NCBI GenBank assembly: GCA_963575745.1
Contig: CAUYUJ010014257.1
Location: 98,969-162,968 of the forward strand
Origin: Prorocentrum cordatum
Taxonomy: Eukaryota > Sar > Dinophyceae > Prorocentrales > Prorocentraceae
Direction of reading: 5' to 3'
Length of the DNA: 64,000 nt
Position numbers and translations under genes: made by a program. Positions 20,343-29,373 of this stretch are shown here, in pieces; within the stretch, counting starts at the first letter, position 1, and each line of letters starts with the position of its first letter. The notes below the pieces were generated by a model that did no database searches, was not told where the DNA came from, and saw only the letters and a program-made list of their open reading frames with translations.

Positions 20343-20374
20343 GCTTGCGGAAGCAGCTAGCTGCTTCCGCAAGC
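20343..20374. repeat. Perfect 32-bp palindrome in helicase 3' end
   Basis: Bases 20343-20358 (GCTTGCGGAAGCAGCT) are exactly reverse-complemented by 20359-20374, with no spacer. It lies inside the last exon of the helicase, where it encodes GLRKQLAASAS on the minus strand. A zero-spacer 16-bp-arm palindrome can extrude as a cruciform; whether it belongs to the element's terminal structure is unknown. Confidence 0.9.
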
Positions 20375-20539
20375 CCTCCGGCGGCCCTGCCAGGAAGAAC
20401 TCGATGCGCGGCGCCCGCACGAGCAGGAGGTCCTCGTGGCGCGTGGCGCGCGAGAGCAGCACGTAGAGCTCCAGCCACCAGTCGTCGTCCTCCTTCTTGC
20501 CGTTCCCGACCTCGTGGCGGCCGCAGTCCAGGATCACGC

Positions 20540-20681
20540 CTGGGCGACGTCGGTCGACGGAGCGGTGCGCCGGGCAGCCGACGGCCCAGGGCGAGAGTCC
20601 ACAGGACCAAAGGATGGCTGCGGACTGCTCGCGCCCCGGAGGTCTGGCCGTCCCCGGAGCGCCGTTCCCCCGCCCCGTCGC
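20540..20681 (-). other. Predicted GC-AG intron in helicase
   Basis: On the minus strand, MREG is followed by 142 bp that break the frame, then VILDCGRHEV resumes. Boundaries GAAG|GCGACG and CCCAG|GCGTG give a GC donor and an AG|G acceptor; splicing yields a continuous codon series E-G-V-I-L-D. GC donors and a G after the acceptor are well known for dinoflagellate introns. 142 is not a multiple of three, consistent with the observed phase change. Confidence 0.7.
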
Positions 20682-21974
20682 CTTCTCGCATGGTGCGCCG
20701 CTGGCGCGCCACCGTGGTGATGACCCTGCCGTGCAAGAACGGGAAGCCCGTCCGGGTGACCTTGGAGCTGCGGAAGGTGAACGGCTCCGACGCGCGGGGC
20801 TCGATGAACACCAGCGGGCCCGCGAGGTCCCCCGTGAGGCTGTCGTCGTGGCGTTTCAGGTCGTCCACGAAGGGCGCGCTCGCGTACTTCTCCATGCGCA
20901 CCCAGAACCCCAGCGGCAAGCGCTTCAGGTATATCCTCTTCTCCCCCTCTCTCTCGGCTCTCTCGACGTCGTCCCGATCCCGAGGGTCCACGACGATGTG
21001 CACGATCTGCCCCTCGGCGTCCTTGACGAGGCCGTTCCTGAGGTCGAGCGCCTCCAGGAGCCGGATCCGCACGCCCACGTGCACCGGGAGCAGTCCGTGC
21101 ATGCCACCGGTGTTCTTCGGGTTGGCACAGTTCATCATCTTAGCCGCATACTTGACGTTCATCGTCGGGGCAGACCTGTCGGCGGCCTGCACAAGGAATA
21201 GGGGCTTCTTCAGAACGTCGGCGTCCCGCTGGGCACGCATGTTCATCCACCGCGCCACGGTGTCCCAGTAGGGCCCGATCATGTGGCCGTTCTGGAACCT
21301 CTCCTCCCGGAGCCGTCGATCATCGGGTTTCAGCTGCATTGCGTTCCACGTGGCCCGGATGGCCGCAGGGACCTGCTTCCCCGGTTTGCGCAGGAACGCC
21401 ATGAGATCCCGGAGCTTCGTGTCCTTGAAGCGGTTGGACGCCTGGAGCTCGAAGCACAGCGGCGTGTTGCAGAACATCTTCATCACGGCCTGGTACTCTG
21501 GAGCGAGGTTGATGCCCCCCGTCGCGAGTTCCTCGAAGCTGGAGATGAGGGACACTTTGCCTCCCGTCGGCTTCAGCTGCAGGAAGTCTCCCAGGTGGAT
21601 CACGATGGGCATCCGGCCGAAGGCGCCGCCGACCTGGTCGTACTCCCGCCCCTCCGCGACCCACTCGGCCTTGCGTCCCAGGTAGGACCGGGATGCCAGC
21701 CAGCATGTTGTACAGGCTGGGCGAGATCATGCTCACCTTGTCCAGGATAAAGCACCTGACAGCCTCCCACGTGTCCTGCAGCGCTTTCAGCTTGCCCCCC
21801 GCGGGTATGTCCTTGTTCCTGAAGGACTGCACTCCTATGACTCCCGCCCGGTGGCAACTGACGGCCTTGTGAGCGTCCGTGGAGATGTTCGCGGCCTGGG
21901 ACCACTTCGCGCAGACTATCAGCGTGGACGTGTTCGCCTTGCCCGGTTCCACAGGGAACAGCGCGTCCATGCTT

Positions 21975-23732
21975 CCGCTTCGCGTGCTTGGCCATGCTTC
22001 CGTCCTCGATCTTCTGCTCCTCGTCCCACGCCACGTTGCAGGCGTTCGCGAACGCCGTGACGAACAAGGCCTGGTCGGGCTTCAGAGGGCGGCGCTCCCG
22101 CTTCCCCGTGCTCGGGTTGACCACGCCGTCCTCGAACTTTTTGACGAGGCGCTTGACGAGGTCGCTGGGCCGCTGCAACTCCTCCGACGGCTCCCACCGC
22201 GCCTGCGCCGCCTCGGCCGGCAACGCGCCAGCGCCCGCTGCCCCGACGTCGTCCCGCGCGGGGGCGTCGTCCACGGGCACGTCCGCGTCCTTCGTGCCAC
22301 CCTTGGCGAACCTCTTCCGCTGGGTCTCCACCAAGTCCTTCAGCTCGTCTGCGTCGAGGTCGCGCAGGGCCCTGAACGGAGCGAGGACGTCCTCCCTCAG
22401 GGCGCGGGCAGCGCGCCGCGGCGCGTCGGCGTCGTTCGGCCCGGGCAGTGCGCAGTTCTCCATCATCGTGGCGGCCTTCTTGAGCCCCTTCACGAAGGCC
22501 TGCGCGCGATCGGCGGTGTCGAAGCGCAAGATCTGCCCGAGCGTCTCTGGGTCGAAGTGATGCTCCAGGACCGCGTTGGCGCCCAGCTTCGCGAAGCCGT
22601 CCTGAGGGCGGATGCCCTGAGCCTCCACCTGCGCGGCGCCTGCCCCCGAGTCCTCGGCGCCCTCCCGGAACACGGGGGCCTCCGCGACCTGCACGTCGTC
22701 CTTCTGCGGCCTCTTCGGCTTCGAAGCCTTCGCCTTGGAGATGCCGTCGAAGTTGGCCGCGGTCTTCGTGGTCTCCAGGGCCAGGTACTCCTGCACCGTC
22801 AGCATGCTGTCCAGCCAGTTGCCCAGCTCCATGCACTGGGCGCACTGGCAAGGAGGCTGCACGTCCTCGCGGCGGTCGCTGCGCTTCTCGCGCAGCGCGG
22901 ACTCGACCTCCTCCGTGTTCCAGATGCTGGGGGTCGCCCAAGACCCGACGTCGTTCCTGAGGCACTTAGCCCGGGCCGTCTTCGCCAATTGCTCCTGGGC
23001 GGTGGCGAACGACTCCCCGCCGCGCTGGAACGGGCCCGAGACGCCTTCTCCCGCCGGCTGCGCCGGCCACTCCGGCTCGCCCTCCGGCGCCGCGCACAGG
23101 TGCTCGTACGCGCGGAGGTAGCGCAGCTCCTTCGTGTCGTTGGGCCCGTCGGCGTCCAGCAGGTGCACTGGCCGGAGCAGCACCGACTTCATGAGGTAGT
23201 GCGTCTCCACGTTCGACTCCGCGCTGACGAACTGGAAGCCGTCGGCCTTCGGGATGCGCGGCTCGACGGCCAGCCTCTGCGTCCAGTTGCGCGCCGCCGA
23301 GTAGGACGAGTCGAAGGCGATGTCGACGTGCAGGGTGCGACCCCCGCTGCCCTCGGGATCCAGCTCCCCGGCCGGAAGGGCATGCAGCGGCAGTTCCACG
23401 CGGTGCACCCAGATGCTGTAGACGTACAAGCTCATGTCTCGGACAATAGGGTGGTCTCCGCGGTGCATCCAGTCGTCGTGCTGGCTCAACACTGCGCCCC
23501 TGAACTTGCCCTGCGCGAGGCCCTCGACAGTCGGCCCCGGAGCCTCAGGCACCTCTTCGGCCTCGCCTTCCCGCATTTTGTTCAACGCCTTCGTCACGTC
23601 GCGCATCGAGCCGCCGCTGGCGTTCGCGATCTGGAACGCCTGGTGCGCGTAGTCGATCGTGTCGAACTCCTCGCCGTCGGGGCTGGCGTACACCTTCTCG
23701 CCCTCGCGCTGCACCTCGCGCCACCCCGGCAT
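21975..23732 (-). CDS. Linker to helicase in Helitron-like protein
   Basis: About 585 codons in one phase, starting MPGWREVQREGEKVYASPDG. It has an ordered first part (DDWMHRGDHPIVRDMSLYVY, VELPLHALPAGE), a CQCAQC cysteine cluster, a disordered linker, and finally LKPDQALFVTAFANACNVAW, where SF1B helicases place the Q-motif region. The phase is lost at about 21975, exactly where a Walker A loop should follow. Confidence 0.55.
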
Positions 23733-25071
23733 CGCGACCTGCTGTCCAATGCCAGGGACCGCGTACGGGTGCGCTTTCCGCAGTGTCGGCCTGGCCGTAT
23801 CGCCTGCGCCAGGACTCCGCGGCGAGGTGGATGGATTTCCGCATGAATACCTTCCAGCAACGGTGCGTCATGAAAGAGAGGTACCCGAAGAGCATGGGGA
23901 AGACCATTTCGCTGCCGCTTTTCCAGGAGGCTCTGCGGAAGCAGGTCTCGAAGCGGGCCAGCACCTGCAGCGTGCGCTTGAAATCCTCCTTTCGCTTTCC
24001 TGCGGCGGTCGACTGGGCCTCGTCGCCGGCGCCGCCCGCGGCCTGCGCCCCCCTGTCGTCCCACTGGCTCTTCAGGCGGCGCACGCCGTCGAGCTTGCAG
24101 AGCACGTCGTCCATGTTGGGGTTGACCTTCGTGGTGTACGAATTCACATAGTAGCTCGTGTTGTGGCCGTCCACGAAGGTGGCCAGCGCGCGTCGCTCCA
24201 GGTCGCGTTGGAGATCGGCGCGCACAGCGTCGTCACCGTCCACGGCGGGGCTGTCGCTGTTCGCGAGCTCCCTGAAGATCTCGTGCCAGTCGGTGACTAC
24301 GACGAGGTCCCACTTCTCCGCGGAAGTGGTGTTCAGATGCTGGAGCCATCCCCAGTCCGCCCGTGCGCCCACCGAGAAGTCGGCGTAGCGCTGGGGGTAG
24401 AGGCCATGGTTGTAGCTCTTTCGGTCCTCCTCGTTCGCCAGCGGTTCCAGCTCCGACGCCTCCATCCACAGGCGCGGGGGCAGCACCCGTCTCATGTTCT
24501 GCACGTCCACGTTGCACCGCGCCGAGACGACTGCCGCGTACTTCGTGGAGGTCTCCCCAGGGTGGAGCTGGAAGGTGACGATGCGCCCGGCCATGCCGTA
24601 GTCCGTCTCCCGGAAGATGCCGATGCAGCCGCGCAGAGCCTTCCCGCGCGTGCGGAGCCGGCACTCTTGGGAGTCCCCCCCCTCGGGCCACGTGCACAAT
24701 GTCACCAGGTTGTAGAAGTTGTGGCGGCAGATCTGCGAGCCGCGCGTCTTGTTGGAATGGTACTTGTAGCACGAGGGGCTGCAGACGTGGATGCCGCAGC
24801 CGATGACGAGCTCGCGCGCGTCGCGGCACATCTCGCGAATCCACTCGTCGTTTGGGAGAGACTCCGCCAGGGTGCCCCCGCCGCGGTACCTCGGGAGGGT
24901 GCCGGAGGCGCTGCTGGAGAGCGGCCGCCGCCAGTACCCCTTGTTCTCCGCGGCCCTCTGCTCTGTCCACGCGCCGCATCGTCGTCCACGGCCTCGCCGT
25001 CGTTGTTGCGTAGCGGCAGATCGGGGCGAAACGCCCTGTTGTAGTCGTCTACCTTGGGCTCGTAGAGCCAC
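23545..25071 (-). CDS. Cys-rich middle region of Helitron-like protein
   Basis: 508 codons; the last ~80 are out of frame with the next segment. The motif HVCSPSCYKYHSNKTRGSQI CRHNF carries the Cys/His set seen between Rep and helicase in Helitron proteins. Later pieces such as QRYADFSVGARADWGWLQHL, TFVDGHNTSYYVNSYTTKV and NPNMDDVLCKLDG are also family-typical. The upstream join (from about 25124) and the downstream join (near 23765, one base) both need frame changes. Confidence 0.55.
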   Translation of the reverse strand: MALRAQGRRLQQGVSPRSAATQQRRRGRGRRCGAWTEQRAAENKGYWRRPLSSSASGTLPRYRGGGTLAESLPNDEWIREMCRDARELVIGCGIHVCSPSCYKYHSNKTRGSQICRHNFYNLVTLCTWPEGGDSQECRLRTRGKALRGCIGIFRETDYGMAGRIVTFQLHPGETSTKYAAVVSARCNVDVQNMRRVLPPRLWMEASELEPLANEEDRKSYNHGLYPQRYADFSVGARADWGWLQHLNTTSAEKWDLVVVTDWHEIFRELANSDSPAVDGDDAVRADLQRDLERRALATFVDGHNTSYYVNSYTTKVNPNMDDVLCKLDGVRRLKSQWDDRGAQAAGGAGDEAQSTAAGKRKEDFKRTLQVLARFETCFRRASWKSGSEMVFPMLFGYLSFMTHRCWKVFMRKSIHLAAESWRRRYGQADTAESAPVRGPWHWTAGRDAGVARGAARGREGVRQPRRRGVRHDRLRAPGVPDRERQRRLDARRDEGVEQNAGRRGRRGA

Positions 25072-25789
25072 AGCTCCTGCGGCTCCGTCTCGCCTTCGAC
25101 CCCGAGCTTCTCTGCAGTCGCCATCTCCGCGCCCCCGTCGGCTCTGAAGTGCCGCTTATCGCTTCTCGTTGGGCCCGAACGGCAGTGGCGGCGCCGCGAC
25201 CCCGCACTTGTTCTCGCCCCCCTGCAGCTGCAGGGGCAGCAGCTCCACGGCGCTCTGCTGAGTGGCGACCACGGCCTGCACCACCTGCCGCATCCACAGG
25301 TTCAAGTGCTCCTGGAAGCGCGCCTCGTCGTGCTGCAGCATGTCCCAGAGCACCGCGCAGCTGACCCTGCAGCAGCCAGACGAGGATGTGCGGGTGCAGC
25401 GAGCCGCGGCCCTGAGCCTCGACCGGACCGAAGGCCGCCGCCAGGGGGCCGAACGCCGTGGGCACGCCCATGAGGTCGGCCGCCACGCCGTCGGAGATCC
25501 AGTGTCAGTGTTCCGCAGCCTTTCGAACTTCTCCTCGCCGCCACCCGACGGTCTCCGGGCGCAGGCCGAGGACGTGGACGAAGAGCAGCCTCATCATCAG
25601 CTCGAACACCACGGCCTGGCCCACGGGGTCCGCGGCGATGCGCTGCGACATCTCGCTGAACGTGACTTGCTCTGCCTCGGTCAGGCCGTTGCCGAAGGTG
25701 TACTCCTCCCCCTGCACGATGAGGATCAGGGGCTGCTTGGTGTCTGCCAGATTCGGGGTTTCGAATTGGACGGGCGGGCCGAAGCGCAA
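25049..25789 (-). pseudogene. Rep-like domain of Helitron with HPH motif, one stop
   Basis: A single minus-strand phase from 25789 with TGA at 25507-25505. Before it is QRIAADPVGQAVVFELMMRL, and after it FGPVEAQGRGSLHPHILVWL, the hallmark of the Helitron Rep (HUH) nuclease, whose two histidines bind the metal (here H-P-H). Just downstream the correct continuation switches phase: VLWDMLQHDEARFQEHLNLW and LQLQGGENKCG (25353-25156). The HUH enzyme nicks DNA and attaches through Tyr residues during rolling-circle transposition; the Tyr pair is not identified here. Confidence 0.65.
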
Positions 25790-27096
25790 GGTAACGCCTC
25801 GCCCTCTCCACGCAGCTCCCGCCTGTGTCCGTCGGACCCGACTTGACTGGCGGTGGCCTGGCCCAGGGTGGCGAAGGCCAAGCGCACCTCGTTCGGGGTG
25901 TCCTTGTCCTTGAGGATGCCGTGCAGCGTGGCCTTCCCGCCCGTCTGCTGCGCCCTGAGCTGCACCTCCTCGATCATATCCGGCGTGATGTCCGCGCAGG
26001 CGCGAGCGGCCCCGAACGCCCCGGGCGTCTTCATGAAGGTGTAGGTGCTGTTGGTCGTCTCCGTGACTCTCCAGAAGGAAGACAGCAGGTGCACGTCGTA
26101 CCTGGAGCTCCGGAAACGACTGATGGGCCTGGACTTCTCCTCGTCGGCAGACACGTCGTACTCCATCTCCTCCCGAGTGTGAAAACTATTGATGAAGTGC
26201 GCCACGCTGAAGCAGAGCCGACCCTCCTTCTGCTTCTGCGGGTCCTCGTCTCCGTCCGGGGGCAGCTGGCCGAGGCCCCAGGCGCAGTCCTCGTAGCAAA
26301 AGTCCGTGGGCCTGGCAGTGGACCAGTACTTCGGATTCCACCAGCTCTCCGCCTTCCTCGAAGTGGGCAGCCGAAGCCTCGCCTTTCGCTGGCCGTTGGG
26401 GCCGGGCGGTCCCTGCAAGGAGCGCGGGTCGTCCTCGGCGGGAGTCCCCGCGACTCCTGCAGGTCGCGCCAGGTCGGCCGCGCCCTCCTCCGCCTGGCAG
26501 TTGTTCGTCTCCAGCGCCTGGACGCGCCAGTGCAGCTTCGCAATGTCCTCCCCGGGGGAGATCTTCTGACAGCGCGCGTGAAACTCCTGGCAGAGGGCCC
26601 GCAGGCGGTGACGCCCGATCTCGTCCAGCGGCAGCGCCCTATCCTCGCCCCCCTGTTCCTCGAGCCTGGACATCAGCTCGTTGGCCACCACGCGCCCCGC
26701 CTGATTCTCCATCCTCTCGAGCATGCCCTGGAGCGCCGGCAGGGACGTGAGCTCGCTGACGTCGTCCATGTGGTCCTCAAGGACGGACAGCCACTTGGTC
26801 AGCTCCTGCGCGTCCTCGGCGGCCGCACTCATCTCTGCCTGCGCGCCAGTGGTGGCCGACGCGGGCCCCTGCGCCTGCGCGACGTCGTCCAACGCCGCGT
26901 CCGTGGGGACATACTTCGCGCAGGCCAGCATGAAGTCGGGCACGTCCGGCTGCGGGGGAAACCGGTCCACGAGGTCCGATCGGCACTGCACGCCCGGGTC
27001 ATTGTACACGTAGTTGTGCTGCTTCAACAACCGCGCCTGGGCGTCGTACTCCGCCTGGTCGACGTGCAGCGCCACCTCCTCCCTCATGGCTCTCAA
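25726..27096 (-). CDS. Helitron-like N-terminal segment
   Basis: 456 codons, the last ~50 probably out of frame. It starts with a helical region (EEVALHVDQAEYDAQARLLK), a long coiled-coil/acidic linker, and then WWNPKYWSTARPTDFCYEDC, equivalent to the 'NP.Y....P.LFP.G' box where Helitron_like_N begins. It continues with HFINSFHTREEMEYDVS and YDVHLLSSFWRVTET. Continuity to the next segment needs a shift or a short intron near 25800; I could not settle which. Confidence 0.55.
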   Translation of the reverse strand: MRAMREEVALHVDQAEYDAQARLLKQHNYVYNDPGVQCRSDLVDRFPPQPDVPDFMLACAKYVPTDAALDDVAQAQGPASATTGAQAEMSAAAEDAQELTKWLSVLEDHMDDVSELTSLPALQGMLERMENQAGRVVANELMSRLEEQGGEDRALPLDEIGRHRLRALCQEFHARCQKISPGEDIAKLHWRVQALETNNCQAEEGAADLARPAGVAGTPAEDDPRSLQGPPGPNGQRKARLRLPTSRKAESWWNPKYWSTARPTDFCYEDCAWGLGQLPPDGDEDPQKQKEGRLCFSVAHFINSFHTREEMEYDVSADEEKSRPISRFRSSRYDVHLLSSFWRVTETTNSTYTFMKTPGAFGAARACADITPDMIEEVQLRAQQTGGKATLHGILKDKDTPNEVRLAFATLGQATASQVGSDGHRRELRGEGEALPCASARPSNSKPRIWQTPSSP

Positions 27097-28123
27097 AGCC
27101 CTCTCCTGCTTCTGCTCCTCGGTCAGGGGGATGCCCTCCTCGTCGATCGTCGTCGGCGCCCGCGAAGACGGCCGCGAACGTGTCCCTGAGCATGTCGGGC
27201 TCCGGCGGGAAGCTCCGCGTCGCGTGGTCCACGTTCCCGTTCCCGAACACGATGGCGGTGCCCTGCATGGCGTACTGCAAGAACTTCTGCCTCCACGACT
27301 GCTGCTCCTGCCGGACGGCCTTGTCGGCGCCCTTGCTGGACAGGTAGATCTTCGTGGACGCGACGCGGCCGAGCGCGAGCAGCATTTGGTGCGCGAGAGC
27401 GGCCTTCCTGAGCAGTGGGTGGTGGCGTCCCAGCCAGAGGTCGTTAACCAGCGCCATCAGCGGCACCTTGGGGTGATCAGACCACAGATCTCTCCGGCAA
27501 TCGTCGCGCACTTTCACCGGCACCTTCCCTTCGAGCGCCTCAGGCGGCACGCGCCTCTTGTGCAAGAGTATCTTCGTGGACGTCGGCGAGCCCTCGCAGT
27601 CGTGGTGGGGAAAGTGCACGGCCGACGACATCAGCTCGTCGCGCGGTATGAGGGGCCATCGTCGGTGATGCCACTCGGCCGACAGGCAGTCCGCGAATTG
27701 GGCCCGGTCCTTTATGGTGCACTTATCGCCGACGAGGTACTCCGAGTGGAGGTTCTCGGGCCACTGCTGCATGGCGCAGCAGACGCAGGCCTGGAAAGCG
27801 CGGGGCTCCCTCGCCTGACATGCCGCCTGAGCGCGGGCTGCCGACTCCGCCGCGCCAGCCGCCTGCAAGGAGATCTCCTCCGCGGGCCCCCCCTGCCCGA
27901 TCTTGCCGATGATCCTGCCGATGACTTCCGCGTGGAGCAGCTGCTTCTGCACCTCTGGCTCGGGCTTCGGGACGAAGGGCTCGTCCACGGGGTCGACGGT
28001 GGCGCAGCACTGGGAAATGTGGAACCTGGCAACCACCTGCAGCGACGGCGGGGAGCACCGCCCTACCCCCAGCGCTCCCGATGCCCTTGCCGCTGGCGCT
28101 GGGGGCGCCAGCGCTAAGGGCAC
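26999..28123 (-). CDS. DUF6570-like region of Helitron-like protein
   Basis: The coding part runs from about 28038 to 27150. Recognisable segments are FQACVCCAMQQWPENL (C-x2-C), WPLIPRDELMSSAVHFP, VPLMALVNDLWLGRHHPLL, GRVASTKIYLSSKG and FGNGNVDHATRSFPPEPDML. The 'N-x-LWLG-x-P' style box and the preceding Cys pair are what DUF6570 domains look like at the front of Helitron helicases. After about 27150 the frame shifts by one base to join the next segment. Role: unknown module always linked to Helitron-like Rep/helicase proteins. Confidence 0.6.
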   Translation of the reverse strand: MPLALAPPAPAARASGALGVGRCSPPSLQVVARFHISQCCATVDPVDEPFVPKPEPEVQKQLLHAEVIGRIIGKIGQGGPAEEISLQAAGAAESAARAQAACQAREPRAFQACVCCAMQQWPENLHSEYLVGDKCTIKDRAQFADCLSAEWHHRRWPLIPRDELMSSAVHFPHHDCEGSPTSTKILLHKRRVPPEALEGKVPVKVRDDCRRDLWSDHPKVPLMALVNDLWLGRHHPLLRKAALAHQMLLALGRVASTKIYLSSKGADKAVRQEQQSWRQKFLQYAMQGTAIVFGNGNVDHATRSFPPEPDMLRDTFAAVFAGADDDRRGGHPPDRGAEAGEGFESHEGGGGAARRPGGVRRPGAVVEAAQLRVQ

Positions 28124-28163
28124 GTCACCGGGGGCTGGGCGCAGTTCCCCGCCGCCCGCTCAC
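28039..28163 (-). other. Predicted GT-AG intron in Helitron-like gene
   Basis: On the minus strand the donor is CGCCAG|GTGAGC and the acceptor CTGCAG|GTGGTT, 125 bp apart. Splicing keeps the codons whole (…ERQ|VVARF…) and removes the stop that otherwise ends the zinc-finger frame. The G following the acceptor AG is the usual dinoflagellate AG|G context. Confidence 0.75.
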
Positions 28164-28349
28164 CTGGCGCTCCTCGGTCGGCGACGGCTGGTAGGGCTCC
28201 AGCTCGCACCGCGCCACATACTGCGACTGGTACCACCGCTGCCCCCCGTGCACTCTGCCCTGGTGCGCCTGGAAGGCCTCCCTGTTGGGGAACTCGGCCT
28301 CGCACATGCGGCAGCGTGATGCAGCGCAGGCGCGGGGCACTGGAACCAT
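28125..28349 (-). CDS. C2H2 zinc-finger exon
   Basis: Contains CRMCEAEFPNREAFQAHQ followed by GRVH: C-x2-C-x12-H-x4-H, a classic C2H2 finger. It ends with PSPTEERQ, after which the DNA reads CAG|GTGAGC, a good GT splice donor. Splicing to 28038 joins Q directly to VVARFH of the next exon. In Helitron-like proteins a zinc finger upstream of the Rep domain would help DNA binding. Confidence 0.65.
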   Translation of the reverse strand: MVPVPRACAASRCRMCEAEFPNREAFQAHQGRVHGGQRWYQSQYVARCELEPYQPSPTEERQVSGRRGTAPSPR

Positions 28350-28443
28350 TCAGAGCGATCCCGAAGGCGCGCAGGCATGGCCGAGTGCCGGGGCGGGCCG
28401 CGGTTGCAGGGTCTGCGCTGCCACGCATCGGCCAGGTGTGCCC

Positions 28444-29373
28444 TCAGCGGGTTGCCGTCGTCCTCGCGCCCGGCCCGTCGCCCACCGCCAAGCGGGCCGC
28501 GGCCGCGACGGAGTGGGCGCTGTGGGCGGAGTTCAGACGCTCGTCCAGGAGCTCCGCGACGTGTTGCATGTGCCACTCCCCGTTCTCCAGTCGGCGCTTG
28601 GCGTCGGAAATCTCCTCCTCCGTCACCCCGAGCGCCTCCCGCAGCCTGCCGGCCAACTTGACAGGCCGATCGGGGGCGCGCAGGAACGTCGCCCATCGGT
28701 GGGCGCAATCGTCGCAGGCGTAGACGAAGAAGTCCGGGTAGTGCTTCAGCAGGACATCGGTAGTGGCCAGCGGCTCCAGTAAGTGCAAGAGCAGGAAGAG
28801 GTCGCCGCACTCCCGGCGCGCGTCGCAGGCCGTCTGCAGACATTTCGCCTCCCTGCTGCTTCGCTTAACTTGTGCGGCCGCGTTGTTCTGGGCGTCCTGC
28901 CTGGACCCGTCGGCGTTGTCGCCCTTGCTCTTCGGCTTCCGCCCCTGCCGGAGCACCTCCTCCGGCTTGCAGCCGCGCTGCTTATCCTCCTGCTGCCTCC
29001 CGGCACGGCTCCGGCCGTCCTGCCTCCCAGCGCGGTGCTGCTGCCTCCCGGCGCGGCTCCGGCCGTCGCGCCTGCCAGCCGCGCTCTGCTTCCCCCGGAG
29101 GCGGAGCCGCTTCTTGGGAGGGGCGCCGCTCCTCGCAGACGCCGCGGGCCGCTTCCGCGCGCCCGACAGGCTGGCATCGCCGGCCCCGTCCTCCTCCCCG
29201 CGCTCCCCGTCGAGGCCGGGGCTGTCCTCACCGTCGGCGCTCGCGTCACCGTCGTCGCCCGCCGCCCGCGCCCCCCGCGCTGTCAACGACCTGCCCGGGC
29301 GGCCGCGGGCACTCCGCGGCGCGGGCCGCTCTGGAGTCCACCGGCTCAAGGAAGACCAGCACGGGCATCGCAT
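28444..29373 (-). CDS. Helitron-associated ORF with basic tandem repeats
   Basis: 309 codons. A disordered acidic start is followed by a basic nuclear-localisation-like region (PPKKRLRLRGKQ) and an imperfect tandem repeat of about 17 residues (DGRSRAGRQQ twice, from DNA at about 29010-29090). The C-terminal half is helical and more ordered: CLQTACDARRECGDLFLLLH, VLLKHYPDFFVYACDDCAHR with a possible C-x2-C, and WHMQHVAELLDERL. This resembles the segment before the zinc finger in other Helitron-like ORFs. It ends close to the C2H2 finger in another phase. Confidence 0.45.
   Translation of the reverse strand: MRCPCWSSLSRWTPERPAPRSARGRPGRSLTARGARAAGDDGDASADGEDSPGLDGERGEEDGAGDASLSGARKRPAASARSGAPPKKRLRLRGKQSAAGRRDGRSRAGRQQHRAGRQDGRSRAGRQQEDKQRGCKPEEVLRQGRKPKSKGDNADGSRQDAQNNAAAQVKRSSREAKCLQTACDARRECGDLFLLLHLLEPLATTDVLLKHYPDFFVYACDDCAHRWATFLRAPDRPVKLAGRLREALGVTEEEISDAKRRLENGEWHMQHVAELLDERLNSAHSAHSVAAAARLAVGDGPGARTTATR

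Larger units (their letters stand above)
20248..21970 (-). pseudogene. PIF1-like helicase of Helitron-like element, motifs I and II damaged
   Basis: Readable helicase motifs: TSTLIVCAKWSQAANISTDA (motif Ia region), then FILDKVSMISPSLYNML, where motif II should be D-E but is D-K; IVIHLGDFLQLKPTGG (motif III), and, after an intron at 20540-20681, LYVLLSRATRHEDLLLV (motif VI). No G-x4-GK-S/T Walker A loop is present: the sequence passes directly from ...AKHAKRKHG to LFPVEPGKAN, so some 30 residues including motif I appear deleted. A one-base shift lies near 21670. PIF1-type helicases unwind the element's strand during transfer; this copy cannot hydrolyse ATP as it stands. Confidence 0.75.

Noticed and set aside
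21879-23846. 655-codon plus-strand frame opposite the Helitron-like gene
   Set aside because: It is the antisense of a well-supported minus-strand coding region; translation is Leu/Arg/Val-rich without motifs.
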